64,000 bases of DNA from Candidatus Aegiribacteria sp. MLS_C (GCA_002030045.1 LQBI01000002.1:62001-126000); one strand, 5' to 3'; positions 25,120 to 33,600 are shown, counted from the stretch's first letter. Numbers and translations: made by a program. Notes: generated by a model not told the origin, from the sequence alone.

Positions 25120-26238
25120 TCATGAAGCCGGACCCCCGGCGGCTTCCCTGTAGACCTCCAGTGTCAGGGAAGCGGTCCTTTCCCACGTGAACTCCGCGGC
25201 CCTGAGAGGACCCCTCCCGGAAAGGCTGTCCCTCAGCCCGTCGTCACCTGCCATCCGCATGAGCCCCGATGAGATCGCATCGACGGAGAGGGGGTCCACC
25301 AGCAGGGCGGCGTCGCCTGCCACTTCCGGCAGGGACGATACGGAGGACGTGAGCACGGGGGTGCCGCAGGCCATGGCTTCGAGGACCGGCAGCCCGAAGC
25401 CCTCGAGAAGGGAGGGATAGACCAGGAAATCGGCCAGGGACAGGAGGGCGGGCAGGTCGCGGTCCCTCACGAAACCGGTCAGCAGTATCCTGTCCCTGCG
25501 GGGATGATCCTCGATCTTCCTGAGCAGACCCCTGTACTTCCACCCAAGCCCCCCGGCGATGACCAGATGGTGGGGAATGCTGCCGGCCACCGATCCGAAG
25601 GACTCCAGCAGCCTTTCGAGGTTCTTGCGGGGCTCCAGCGTGCCCAGGAAGAGCATGAACCTGTCCGGAAGGCCGTATTCGGCGGCAGCATCCGAAAGGA
25701 CACGGGGGTCATCGACAGGTCTGAACCCCTTCGACACTCCCTGATGGACCACCCTTATCTTCCCGGCGGTGTCCGGGAACAGTCGCCGGACCTCCGAGGC
25801 TGTGTACTCGGAGACGGCGATTATCCTCCTCGCCCTGCGGAGGTGCAGGGGAAGCAGCCTCGAGGCCAGGGCGACCCTGGGACTGTGCAGCCGCGGTTCG
25901 GTGACGCCGGAGAGATCGTGAACCGTTATCACGCCGGGGACAGGCAGCGCTACGGGAAGCGGGTACACGGGATCGTGGAAGAGGTCCAGCCGGTCCCTGC
26001 GCATTCGAAATGGAAGTCCCGCCTGGTACCAGAGCTGTATCCAGGGACACGGGTACCTGACAATTACCTGTACGAACCTGGATGGAATGCCCAGCCCGGG
26101 GGGCAGCGGGCGGTTCGTATAGAGGAAGTAGCTGTTCCGGTCGTCAATGGCCGCCAGTGACCGGAGCAGGTTCAGTATGTAGTTCGGAATGCCCGCCCTC
26201 AGAACGGTCAGCGGGGAGACCTTGATGCCTATCCTCAA
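25120..26238 (-). CDS. Glycosyltransferase family 4 (paralogue A)
   Basis: The 372-aa GT-B enzyme begins RIGIKVSPLTVLRAGIPNYI and has FLGTLEPRKNLERLLESF and the donor-binding EGFGLPVLEAMACGTPV. I chose TTG 26238 because GGAGGAG precedes it. The open frame to 26433 adds 65 residues unlike the family. It is closely related to the divergent GT4 at 26378, with the same start position, start codon and length, so the pair arose by inverted duplication. Predicted substrate: GDP-mannose or a UDP-sugar, by family only. Confidence 0.92.
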   Translation of the reverse strand: MRIGIKVSPLTVLRAGIPNYILNLLRSLAAIDDRNSYFLYTNRPLPPGLGIPSRFVQVIVRYPCPWIQLWYQAGLPFRMRRDRLDLFHDPVYPLPVALPVPGVITVHDLSGVTEPRLHSPRVALASRLLPLHLRRARRIIAVSEYTASEVRRLFPDTAGKIRVVHQGVSKGFRPVDDPRVLSDAAAEYGLPDRFMLFLGTLEPRKNLERLLESFGSVAGSIPHHLVIAGGLGWKYRGLLRKIEDHPRRDRILLTGFVRDRDLPALLSLADFLVYPSLLEGFGLPVLEAMACGTPVLTSSVSSLPEVAGDAALLVDPLSVDAISSGLMRMAGDDGLRDSLSGRGPLRAAEFTWERTASLTLEVYREAAGGPAS

Positions 26239-26300
26239 TGCTCTCCTCCTTGCGTCCCGCTTCAAGCCGTTCTTCCTCGGGGAGGCGTCCCTCCCGATTT

Positions 26301-26309
26301 TGCTATAAT
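26301..26309 (+). promoter_or_regulatory. Extended -10 promoter between divergent GT4 genes
   Basis: TGCTATAAT is a perfect extended -10 element (TGnTATAAT), with no good -35 box needed. A transcript from about 26316 would lead into TTG 26378 with a 60-base leader. The reverse complement (TATTAT) could also drive the minus-strand paralogue. Confidence 0.45.
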
Positions 26310-26377
26310 ATGGCGTATCCTGCGTGGATGACACCATCCGCCCGCGTAAATGCTCTGTAGCTGAAAGGGAACTCATA

Positions 26378-27496
26378 TTGAGGATCGGCCTGGAAGTATC
26401 CCCGCTGGCCGTAAATGCCACCGGGATACCCAACTACATTCGCAGGCTGCTGGAGGGGTTCGCATCCCTGGACAGCGGTGACGAGTTCTTCCTCTACACC
26501 AACAGGCCCATCCCCTCCGGGCCCGGACTGCCGGACAGTTTCAGGACCGTGATCGTAGACAGGCCGCATCCCAGGTTCCAGCTGTGGTTCCAGCTGGAGC
26601 TTCCGCGGAGGGTGAGGAGGGACGGAGTCCAGGTTTTCCACGGGCTGTTCTCCAGGCTGCCCTTCGCCCTTCCGGTGCCGGGGGTGGTCACGGTGCACGA
26701 CCTCTCGGGTTATGCGATGCCGGGCATTCATAAAAGATGGACCCATCTGACCAACCTGCTCTATCCGCTCTATCTCAGGAAGGCGGCAGCCGTGGTGGCG
26801 GTCTCGTCCTTCACCGCCTCCGAACTAAGCAGGACCTTCCCATGGATCGGCGACAGGATAAGAGTGGTGCATGAGGCTGCCCCGCCGGAGTTCGCGCCGG
26901 TAAAGGACCCGTCGGTCCTTGAGGCGGCCCGGGCCAGGTACGGCCTTCCGAAGAGGTTCATCCTGTTCCTGGGCACGCTGGAGCCCAGGAAGAACCTGGG
27001 AAGGTTGATCGAGGCGTACAGGTCTATTGCCGGCCGCATTCCTCACTCCCTGGTAATAGCCGGAGGCTCAGGCTGGAGGGGCGGCGGTCTTCCGGATGGA
27101 AAGGTCCGCGGAGAGCATCGGGACAGGGTCCTGCTCACGGGGTTCGTCGACCAGGAAGACCTTCCGGCGCTCTTCTCCCTGGCGGAGATGCTGGTCTACC
27201 CCTCCATCTACGAGGGGTTCGGGCTCCCGATACTGGAAGCGATGGCCTGCGGGACGCCCGTGGTTACATCCTCTGTTTCATCCATGCCCGAGGTTGCGGG
27301 GGACGCCGCCCTTCTAGCGGACCCCCGCTCCGTAGAGGGAATGGCCGAAGCTATTCTTAGACTGGCGGAGGATGCGGGTCTCAGGGACGAACTGAGAGAG
27401 AAGGGGTTCCGACGGGAGAAGGGCTTCAGCTGGAGGACTGCCGCCGCGCGCACCATGGACGTCTACAGGGAGGTCCTGGAAGGAACCGGCCGATGA
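26378..27496 (+). CDS. Glycosyltransferase family 4 (paralogue B)
   Basis: The 372-aa GT-B enzyme begins RIGLEVSPLAVNATGIPNYI and has FLGTLEPRKNLGRLIEAY and EGFGLPILEAMACGTPV. The in-frame start at 26324 would add 18 residues and lies close to the predicted transcript start. TTG 26378 with AAGGGA upstream matches paralogue A exactly in start codon and length. The gene overlaps the next glycosyltransferase by four bases. Two near-identical enzymes suggest two similar linkages in the repeat unit, which is inference. Confidence 0.92.
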   Translation: MRIGLEVSPLAVNATGIPNYIRRLLEGFASLDSGDEFFLYTNRPIPSGPGLPDSFRTVIVDRPHPRFQLWFQLELPRRVRRDGVQVFHGLFSRLPFALPVPGVVTVHDLSGYAMPGIHKRWTHLTNLLYPLYLRKAAAVVAVSSFTASELSRTFPWIGDRIRVVHEAAPPEFAPVKDPSVLEAARARYGLPKRFILFLGTLEPRKNLGRLIEAYRSIAGRIPHSLVIAGGSGWRGGGLPDGKVRGEHRDRVLLTGFVDQEDLPALFSLAEMLVYPSIYEGFGLPILEAMACGTPVVTSSVSSMPEVAGDAALLADPRSVEGMAEAILRLAEDAGLRDELREKGFRREKGFSWRTAAARTMDVYREVLEGTGR

Positions 27497-28527
27497 GGAT
27501 AATCGTGGCCAGTTCGGCTACTATACCCGGGTATTCCGGAGGATGGACCACAACTCTGGACCTTCTGCAGGAGGACCATTCCCCGGTTTACCTGATAATC
27601 GGCGCCCCGCCCGGAATACACTCCATGGAGGGGGTGGAATACGTTGGACTGGGCATTCCGGACAGGCGCCCCACGACCCTTCCGGGCAGGCTGACTGGGT
27701 TCCTGAGGAGACTGGCGGCTCCCAGGGCCCTGGAGTGGGTTTACAGGAGGTACCGCGCGGACTTCGTTCTCTGTCTCGACGAGGTGTCCGGATTCGCCGC
27801 CCTGAGGGCCGGAGTCCCATACGCAATGAGATTCCACAGCCACGTCACCGAATCGCTCATCGGGCCTCCCCTCGACAGCCTCCTGGCGGGAGCGCTGTTC
27901 TCCACGGCCTGCCAGGGAAGCGAGGTCCCCGGTGTCGAGGTACTCCCTCACAACCAGGACCTTTCGAGGTTCGAATTCCCTCCGGCGGCAAGACCCGAGA
28001 GGGCCCTCCTCCTCACCTGCATCAACGAGGAGCATGATCCCCTCACTTTCGTAGAGGGGGTTGCAGGTTCCAGGGACATGAGGGGGGATATAATCGGGAC
28101 CGGCCCGCTGAGGGACAGGGTGGAGAAGGCCTGCGGGACCACCGGCGGAAGGGTCAGATGTCTGGACCCGGTGCCGAGACTGAGTACCGGCCGGCTGTCC
28201 GGGAAGTACCAGGTGGGGGTGGCGACCCTGGTGGAAAGACCGGACATAAACAATTACCAGATGAAGACCAGCATGTACCTCGCCTGCGGCATGCACACAC
28301 TTGTCAGGCCCTTTTCCATGATGGCCAGGAACGCTCCGCGGTTCGTCCACACCTTTGATGACGCGAAAGGGCTCTCACGGGCGCTCGACCGCGTCCAGGA
28401 GGATTGGGAATCGCTGGAGGACGGGAGGAGGGAAGCCAGGGAATGGGTCATGAAGAACTGCTCGGTGGACATTCCGAGGCGAAGGTTCAGGGAGATACTG
28501 GAGCAGACCTTCGGCGGGATCAGGTGA
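27493..28527 (+). CDS. GT-B glycosyltransferase-like protein
   Basis: The 344-aa protein begins RIIVASSATIPGYSGGW. A C-terminal GTGPLRDRVEKAC element resembles the G-x-GPL segment of GT4 enzymes, and the YQMKTSMYLACG stretch takes the place of the usual EGFG donor motif. It is therefore a diverged GT-B enzyme. No signal peptide or membrane segment is seen. It is translationally coupled to the GT4 upstream (ATGA overlap) and overlaps the 3' end of the convergent greA by eight bases. Confidence 0.78.
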   Translation: MRIIVASSATIPGYSGGWTTTLDLLQEDHSPVYLIIGAPPGIHSMEGVEYVGLGIPDRRPTTLPGRLTGFLRRLAAPRALEWVYRRYRADFVLCLDEVSGFAALRAGVPYAMRFHSHVTESLIGPPLDSLLAGALFSTACQGSEVPGVEVLPHNQDLSRFEFPPAARPERALLLTCINEEHDPLTFVEGVAGSRDMRGDIIGTGPLRDRVEKACGTTGGRVRCLDPVPRLSTGRLSGKYQVGVATLVERPDINNYQMKTSMYLACGMHTLVRPFSMMARNAPRFVHTFDDAKGLSRALDRVQEDWESLEDGRREAREWVMKNCSVDIPRRRFREILEQTFGGIR

Positions 28528-30664
28528 CGGGGGGGGCCTGACCGTTCCCGACCATTTCCAGGACCTCTATTGAAACTATCCGCCACTCCCTGCCGTCGGA
28601 TCCCGGCAGTTCAGCCACATCCCCCTGGGACCTGCCCAGCAGGACCCTGCCCAGGGGGGCCATGTAGTTGATCCTGCCGAGCTCGGGGTCCGAGTCCAGA
28701 GGTCCGACCACCTCCAGGACCTGTACCTCCTCCGATTCTCCGGTGTCCTGCAGTGTGACCCTGACCCCCGGAGAAACCAGGTTCGTGCCTATGAGGTCCA
28801 CCGGATAGGGACTGAACGACTGCAATTCCTCAGACCACCTCTTCAGCCTGTCCAGCAGAAGGTCCCTCTTCTCGATGGCGGCGGAGTACTCGGCATTCTC
28901 CGACAGGTCTCCGTGGGATGCGGCGACCCCTATAGCCTCGGCGGCCGCCGGTATCTCCTCCTGCTTGAGCCTCCTGATATCCTCCTGGCGGTCCTGGATG
29001 GCCTCCCTGCTGGAGAAGACCGTCGCGCCCTCCCAGAAGAAGTGCCTTCCGCCGGACCTCCTCATACCCGTGCTCCTTCTGCGCGAGAGTTCCCTTCCAA
29101 GGACGAGGAACAGGCCTTCGTTGTGTGCCGTTGCGCTGGCGTCGTAGGTCTCGATGTACCTGTTCAGCCGGCGGGTGTCTATACTGTCGAGGAAACGGTT
29201 CAGCTCCTCCCGCAGGGGGCCGGTCAGCAGACCTATTACCCTTTTCTGTGTATCGGCGGAGGCGTAGAAGAGGTTATCGAGGAAAAGCTCCACGCCATAG
29301 CCGGGTTCCTCCCCCTCCGCGATCCCCTCCGATCCGTGTCGGGTGGCCATGTAGGTCAGGCTCCAGAGAAAGAGTTCCGTATCGGACGGCCTGGAGAGGA
29401 AGCTGCCTATGCAAGCGGACAGGAATTCCGGGTCGCTCGTCTCCAGGAACTCCACTGCGTGTTCCCAGAGGCTCCGCCTCAGGCAGGACAGGAGGGACGT
29501 CTTCTCCTCCCCGTCCTCCGTCTCGGACAGGAAACTCTCTATGTACGCCCTTCGGCAGGACTGGGAACGGATCTCGCCCAGGGCTCTCTCAGCCCTTGCG
29601 GCAGACGTCTCGGTGAATCTTTTCCTGACAGTCTGGAAGCCGGCTGCGGCGCCCCTTCCCGATAGTATCCAGGAGAGTTCGAAGAGGGCTCCCGTCTCGG
29701 GGCCGGCCAGCCCCGTAACTTCGGGAAGCAGTTCCGTAAGGTCCCCGGGCACCGGCCCGGAGTATGATTTCAGCATGGACTGGATACGGTGGACCTTCTT
29801 CGAGACGGAGACCTTCCTCTCCCTGATAAGCGTCCTCAGCTGCTCCACCAGCTCGGCTCCCTCGTCCAGTGCCACCACCTTTCCGCCCAGGTCGGCGAAC
29901 CCGCCTGTCGATGCTGCGGCTTTCCTGACGGCCTTCCACAATTCGTCCAGGTCGATGTTCCCCCCGTAGGCCAGGGGAGCCAGGCCGTCTTTCGAGAGGC
30001 TTCCTCCCGAGCCGGTGAAGGGTTCATCGAGAAGACGTTCCAGGAAATCCCCGGGACTGTCCGAGACCAGATCCATGAACTCCTGCGGGTCCCTCGAGGC
30101 CAGTACCGCAAGGGAGGAGGGGTCCAGCGGGATGGTGGTGTCAAGGGCCACCTCGAGCTGAATGTCGTGGTTCGGCGCTTCAGGGAAATCAACCGTCACG
30201 TGAGTCCTGCTGATCCTGGATATCCTGCCGGTACCGAAGGCCGGATGGTACAGGTAGCCCCCGTCCCGGTATTTCATTAGCGACCTCAGTTTTCTCCATG
30301 CTCCGGCCACGTCGGCTCCCTGGTCTCGGAGACCGCTTGTTTTCAGGAACAGCTCCAGAGGCTGGAACATCAGGTGGCGGTCCCGGAGGAGTTCCACCAG
30401 GGCCTTCCTCAGGGGTTCGCATACGTGGAAGATCTCCGCAGACTCGAGAAGAAAGGATTCGAACCCCTCTCCTCCCTCGGATTCCCTTTCGGCGATGACC
30501 AGTTCAAGGAGTTCCTCGGCCGGTCCGGGCCTTCCCGTAGAGTGGAGGACCTTCAGCACACGGCCCATTTCCCTCCACGGGGGATCACCCTCCAGGGATT
30601 CCAGCCAGAGTCCGTAGAGTACGTCCAGGTCCTCCGCACTTGCGGCTTCCAGCAGTTTGGACAA
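28520..30664 (-). CDS. greA: Long-form transcription elongation factor GreA
   Basis: The last 160 residues or so of this 714-aa protein are a GreA/GreB unit: a coiled coil (REAIQDRQEDIRRLKQEEIP, then HGDLSENAEYSAAIEKRD, with the acidic DLSENAEY tip that rescues backtracked RNA polymerase) and the FKBP-like C-terminal domain (GRVLLGRSQGDVAEL). About 550 residues of helical, repeat-like sequence with a small beta domain near residues 130-170 precede it. Chlamydial GreA has the same size and layout. Start TTG 30664 has the strong site AGGAGGAAGA. The extension's role is unknown. Confidence 0.9.
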   Translation of the reverse strand: MSKLLEAASAEDLDVLYGLWLESLEGDPPWREMGRVLKVLHSTGRPGPAEELLELVIAERESEGGEGFESFLLESAEIFHVCEPLRKALVELLRDRHLMFQPLELFLKTSGLRDQGADVAGAWRKLRSLMKYRDGGYLYHPAFGTGRISRISRTHVTVDFPEAPNHDIQLEVALDTTIPLDPSSLAVLASRDPQEFMDLVSDSPGDFLERLLDEPFTGSGGSLSKDGLAPLAYGGNIDLDELWKAVRKAAASTGGFADLGGKVVALDEGAELVEQLRTLIRERKVSVSKKVHRIQSMLKSYSGPVPGDLTELLPEVTGLAGPETGALFELSWILSGRGAAAGFQTVRKRFTETSAARAERALGEIRSQSCRRAYIESFLSETEDGEEKTSLLSCLRRSLWEHAVEFLETSDPEFLSACIGSFLSRPSDTELFLWSLTYMATRHGSEGIAEGEEPGYGVELFLDNLFYASADTQKRVIGLLTGPLREELNRFLDSIDTRRLNRYIETYDASATAHNEGLFLVLGRELSRRRSTGMRRSGGRHFFWEGATVFSSREAIQDRQEDIRRLKQEEIPAAAEAIGVAASHGDLSENAEYSAAIEKRDLLLDRLKRWSEELQSFSPYPVDLIGTNLVSPGVRVTLQDTGESEEVQVLEVVGPLDSDPELGRINYMAPLGRVLLGRSQGDVAELPGSDGREWRIVSIEVLEMVGNGQAPPVT

Positions 30665-30709
30665 TCTTCCTCCTGTCTCGTGAGGGACGATCTCGGGAGA
30701 ATATCTCTC

Positions 30710-30750
30710 GATAACACGTAATATACAGAGCGGCGCTGTCTCATGTTATC
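30710..30750. other. Inverted repeat between divergent greA and the Tat-protein gene
   Basis: GATAACA (30710-30716) and TGTTATC (30744-30750) are perfect 7-bp arms 27 bases apart, enclosing AT-rich sequence that could hold promoter elements in either direction. This spacing suits a dimeric regulator site. It is suggestive only. Confidence 0.25.
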
Positions 30751-30766
30751 AGCGAGGAGGTTACCG

Positions 30767-31663
30767 TTGGCCGACAGTAAGCACCGGGAGGACAGACTCA
30801 GCAGGAGACAGTTCATTGAGAAGGCCGGCAAGCTTGGGGGGGCGGTCTTTCTCTCCTCGCTTGCAGGCAGGGCGATTGCCGGGGAGTGGGAACAGGGTAT
30901 GGAAGAATACTGGACGGAGGGAAGCTTCAGACAGAATACGGTGGACGCGTCCATGGAGGCGGAGGGACTGGTCAGGGCCTGCCTGGACGGAAGATGGGAG
31001 GATTTCCGGACGCTTCAGCTCCCGCAGGGTTTCATGGCATGGAACCTCGCCGCCCGGCTGGAGGTGCTGGACAACATAGCGATGCTGTTCAGCGGAGAAG
31101 GCGGGTCACCCCCCTCTCTGGCCGGTCCCCACAACGCCGCAATGGCCACCTGGGGCGGAAGGCGGGCCGACAGCAGGCTGACCATCAACAACGCCTTCAA
31201 GGGCATGGGGCTCTGCCCCCGAAGGGACCTGATAAAGGACAGGATGGCGGAGATGGAGGAGCTGATGAACGGGGGCATGGAACCGCGTCTCCAGTTCCTC
31301 AGGGACCTCTACTCCTCCGCGGACAACTTCGACCTGACCAAGATGATCTCGCTGGAACTCTACAGTACGCCTGAGTTCGAGACCCACACATTCCTCAACC
31401 TCATGGCGCGTCCCGCCGCCTCGCTTGTCTTCCTGGACTCGAAGTCTTACGAGGTCAGGGGAATAGGCCAGCTGGTATCCCCCGACGATCCATCCGCGGG
31501 GGATTACGCACTGGACATAGTCCGCTACACTAACATGGCGCACACCTTCTTCCACGGTGATTTCCCGAGGCTCTATCCGGGAATACTGATCCACGTGACC
31601 GCGGTATTCGACAATACGCCGGGTACCGGAAGAGGCGTCAGGATAGCTCCTCCCCTGATCTGA
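30767..31663 (+). CDS. Tat-exported protein of unknown function
   Basis: The 298-aa protein has a twin-arginine signal (LSRRQFIEKAG, then a hydrophobic stretch to SLAGRAIAG), so it should be exported folded, often with a cofactor. I do not recognise a catalytic domain in the mature part. It is mostly helical, with a final segment of beta character (GILIHVTAVFDN). Start TTG 30767 is chosen for the GAGGAGG seven bases upstream. The HAD gene follows after 15 bases and is probably in the same transcript. The operon gives no further clue to function. Confidence 0.8.
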   Translation: MADSKHREDRLSRRQFIEKAGKLGGAVFLSSLAGRAIAGEWEQGMEEYWTEGSFRQNTVDASMEAEGLVRACLDGRWEDFRTLQLPQGFMAWNLAARLEVLDNIAMLFSGEGGSPPSLAGPHNAAMATWGGRRADSRLTINNAFKGMGLCPRRDLIKDRMAEMEELMNGGMEPRLQFLRDLYSSADNFDLTKMISLELYSTPEFETHTFLNLMARPAASLVFLDSKSYEVRGIGQLVSPDDPSAGDYALDIVRYTNMAHTFFHGDFPRLYPGILIHVTAVFDNTPGTGRGVRIAPPLI

Positions 31664-31678
31664 CACGGAGTAGGCCGA

Positions 31679-32401
31679 GTGGGCGAGACCAACCTGCCGA
31701 AGAACAGCCTGGCTCCTCTCCGGCTGGCCGACGGGTCGGTACCGGAGGCATGCTTCCTGGACCTGGACGGAACCCTGATCTCGCGATCATCCGAGAAGGT
31801 CTTCCTGACGGGGCTGGTCCGGGAGGGGATCCTGCCGCCGTCGGGGTTCCTGGCCTTCCTGCTGGGTTACCTGGTGCACCCGCTGGTCACTCTCAGGGAG
31901 GGCAAGGGATGGAACCGCTGGTACCTTAAGGGGATCGAACCGGAGGAGATCGGGGCCAGGGCGGCGGAATGCGCCGGGGAACTTCTTCGGAACAACCTGA
32001 GGAAGAGCACCGCGCTTCTAGCGGAAGAACTGGCGGAGGCGGGCAGCACGTTGGTCCTCATGTCGGCGTCCCTTGTTCAGATCGCCGAGACGATAGGTAG
32101 GGGTCTGGGCATCGGTGAGGTGATGGCCAGTGTTCCCGAGGTCTCGGAAGGCGAGTTCACGGGAAGGCTCTCCGGGACCAGGCCCTGGGGGAGGAACAAG
32201 CTTGCCCTGGCGGAGGCACTCTGCATCGAGAGGGGCTTCGCGATGGAAAGGTGCGCCGGAGCAGGCGACTCCTGGTCCGACAGGTTCCTACTCTTGAGCT
32301 GCGGTTGCCCCGTGGTGGTCTGCCCTGACAGGAAGCTGGAGAGGATGGCGCGAAGCAGGGGATGGCGGACTATCGGGGGAAGGCACACCAGATGGGCGTG
32401 A
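31679..32401 (+). CDS. HAD-IB family phosphatase (SerB-like)
   Basis: The 240-aa cytoplasmic hydrolase has all four HAD motifs: DLDGTLIS (nucleophile and acid Asp), SAS in LMSASLVQ (motif II), the Lys of GRNKLALAE (motif III) and GDSWSDRFLL (motif IV). The cap is helical, as in the phosphoserine phosphatase/PGP-like IB subfamily. Start GTG 31679 has GGAG upstream. A serine phosphatase, a lipid-phosphate phosphatase or another small-molecule phosphatase are all possible. Confidence 0.9.
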   Translation: MGETNLPKNSLAPLRLADGSVPEACFLDLDGTLISRSSEKVFLTGLVREGILPPSGFLAFLLGYLVHPLVTLREGKGWNRWYLKGIEPEEIGARAAECAGELLRNNLRKSTALLAEELAEAGSTLVLMSASLVQIAETIGRGLGIGEVMASVPEVSEGEFTGRLSGTRPWGRNKLALAEALCIERGFAMERCAGAGDSWSDRFLLLSCGCPVVVCPDRKLERMARSRGWRTIGGRHTRWA

Positions 32402-32421
32402 AGCGCCGGGGGGACATGTCG

Positions 32422-32482
32422 AGGACGAGGGCTAACGGAGGCGCGCCAAGGGAGCATGGTGAGAACTCGGGCTAACGGAGGC
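32422..32482 (+). repeat. Direct repeat in the leader of the PP-loop gene
   Basis: GGGCTAACGGAGGC occurs at 32429-32442 and again at 32469-32482, and similarity extends about seven bases to the left of each copy. The copies are 40 bases apart, so they are not in the same reading frame. Both contain GGAGG, a possible ribosome-binding site. Confidence 0.7.
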
Positions 32483-32563
32483 ATGGAGAAAGTGTCGCAA
32501 GTCAGTAGCCATGTGCTTTCTCCCAACGCCAAGCGACCAAGAAGCAGACTAGGACTTACATAG
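32456..32563 (+). CDS. Possible 26-35 codon leader ORF upstream of the PP-loop gene
   Basis: An ATG at 32456 (or GTG 32459, or ATG 32483) opens a frame that ends at TAG 32561-32563, directly followed by the ATG of the PP-loop gene. The peptide is basic (ends KRPRSRLGLT) and matches nothing I know. GGAGG sits only one base before ATG 32483, too close for a normal site, so translation is uncertain. It may be a coupling or leader ORF, or simply chance. Confidence 0.3.
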   Translation: MVRTRANGGMEKVSQVSSHVLSPNAKRPRSRLGLT

Positions 32564-33433
32564 ATGCTAACAAGGGCGCTTGGCGCGTATTCCGGCGGCC
32601 TCGACAGCGTCCTCGCCGCCGAGGTTCTCCGGTCCCAGGGTGTGGAGGTGGAGGTTGTCTCCTTCGAGAGTCCCTTCTTCTCCTGGGAGGAAGGGAGGGT
32701 GGCTGCCGCCGGACAGGGGCTGCCCTGGCGGGGACTGGACTTCACCCCGGTCATCATGAGGCTCCTGAAGGATCCTCCAAGCGGGTTCGGCAGGAACCTG
32801 AACCCGTGCATCGACTGCCACGCCGGGATGTTCAGGATTCTGGGCGGAATAGCAGAGGAGGAGGGATTCAACCTGATATTCTCCGGGGAGGTGCTGGGAC
32901 AGAGGCCCATGTCACAGAACCGCAACTCACTGAACCGGGTGGCCAACCTCTCCGGCCACGGGGACATCCTCCTGCGCCCGCTCTCGGCGAAGCTGCTCGA
33001 TCCAACGCTGCCGGAAAGACTGGAACTGGTAGACCGGGACAGGCTGCTTGACATCTCCGGCAGGGGGAGGAGAAGACAGATGCGGCTGGCGGAGGAGCAC
33101 GGACTCTCGTACAGGAACCCCGGCGGAGGCTGCCTGCTCACCGAGCCCAATTACTGCCACAGGCTGAAGGTTGTGATGGAGATCCCCGGAATGCTCAGCC
33201 CTGCCGTGGCCAGGCTGATAAGGCACGGGAGGTTCTTCCGCCTCTCCTCAGACACCGTGGCCCTCGTGGGAAGGGACGAGACGGACAACGCCGCCATAGA
33301 ATCCCTGGCAGGCGATCTGGTCACCTTCTCCCTGGAGGACGTCCCCGGCCCCACTGGAGTGCTGATAGGTGACCGCGCGTTGCTGCCGGAAATGGTCATG
33401 CTGGTGAGGAAGTACGCCGGTCTCGAGGAATGA
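32564..33433 (+). CDS. PP-loop ATPase, tRNA thiouridylase-like
   Basis: The 289-aa protein opens with the ATP-PPase loop SGGLDS (residues 10-15). It then has NPCIDCHAGMF (Cys82 and Cys85) and GGGCLLTEP (Cys near 195), placed as in MnmA-type tRNA sulfur transferases where the two Cys form the persulfide/disulfide pair. It lacks the normal MnmA C-terminal length, so it belongs to the shorter MnmA/ThiI-like group. Adenylation and thiolation of a tRNA uridine is the likely reaction. A TAG of a short upstream frame abuts the ATG. An inverted repeat (32527-32535 with 32577-32585) encloses the start. Confidence 0.85.
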   Translation: MLTRALGAYSGGLDSVLAAEVLRSQGVEVEVVSFESPFFSWEEGRVAAAGQGLPWRGLDFTPVIMRLLKDPPSGFGRNLNPCIDCHAGMFRILGGIAEEEGFNLIFSGEVLGQRPMSQNRNSLNRVANLSGHGDILLRPLSAKLLDPTLPERLELVDRDRLLDISGRGRRRQMRLAEEHGLSYRNPGGGCLLTEPNYCHRLKVVMEIPGMLSPAVARLIRHGRFFRLSSDTVALVGRDETDNAAIESLAGDLVTFSLEDVPGPTGVLIGDRALLPEMVMLVRKYAGLEE

Positions 33434-33475
33434 CCGCCCTCGAACTGGTTTTCATGAATATCTGAAACTGCTAAT

Positions 33476-33500
33476 ATGGGTTCATTAACGGGGAACCCAT
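33476..33500. other. Perfect inverted repeat upstream of the ABC exporter promoter
   Basis: ATGGGTTC (33476-33483) and GAACCCAT (33493-33500) are perfect 8-bp arms with a 9-base centre, ending eight bases before the -35 box at 33508. No T-run follows, so an operator is more likely than a terminator. Function is inferred from position only. Confidence 0.45.
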
Positions 33501-33507
33501 GCCTTAC

Positions 33508-33535
33508 TTGACAGTGCTGATTTTATACTTATGAA
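33508..33535 (+). promoter_or_regulatory. Promoter for the ABC exporter operon
   Basis: A perfect -35 TTGACA (33508-33513) is followed after 16 bases by TATGAA (33530-33535). A transcript from about 33542 would have a leader of about 165 bases before the ABC gene, containing a short leader ORF and hairpins. The 272-base gap is AT-richer than its surroundings. Confidence 0.55.
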
Positions 33536-33570
33536 ATCACCTCGTTCCACGCGAATCGAGAGGCATCATT

Positions 33571-33600
33571 ATGACCAGGATCAAGAGGCTGTTCGACTAA
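33571..33600 (+). CDS. Possible 9-residue leader peptide
   Basis: The frame MTRIKRLFD followed by TAA is preceded at seven bases by GAGAGG (33558-33563), a better ribosome-binding site than that of the ABC gene itself. It lies about 30 bases after the predicted transcript start. A GCTGCC/GGCAGC hairpin (33602-33607 with 33621-33626) begins immediately after its stop and is followed by CCTTCTT. The arrangement resembles ribosome-mediated attenuation leaders such as bmrB upstream of the BmrCD exporter. Translation is not proven. Confidence 0.4.
   Translation: MTRIKRLFD

Noticed and set aside
32402-32563. An attC-like or tRNA-like element in the repeat-rich leader
   Set aside because: The repeats lack the RYYYAAC/GTTRRRY arrangement of attC and there is no cloverleaf with a T-arm GTTCRA sequence.
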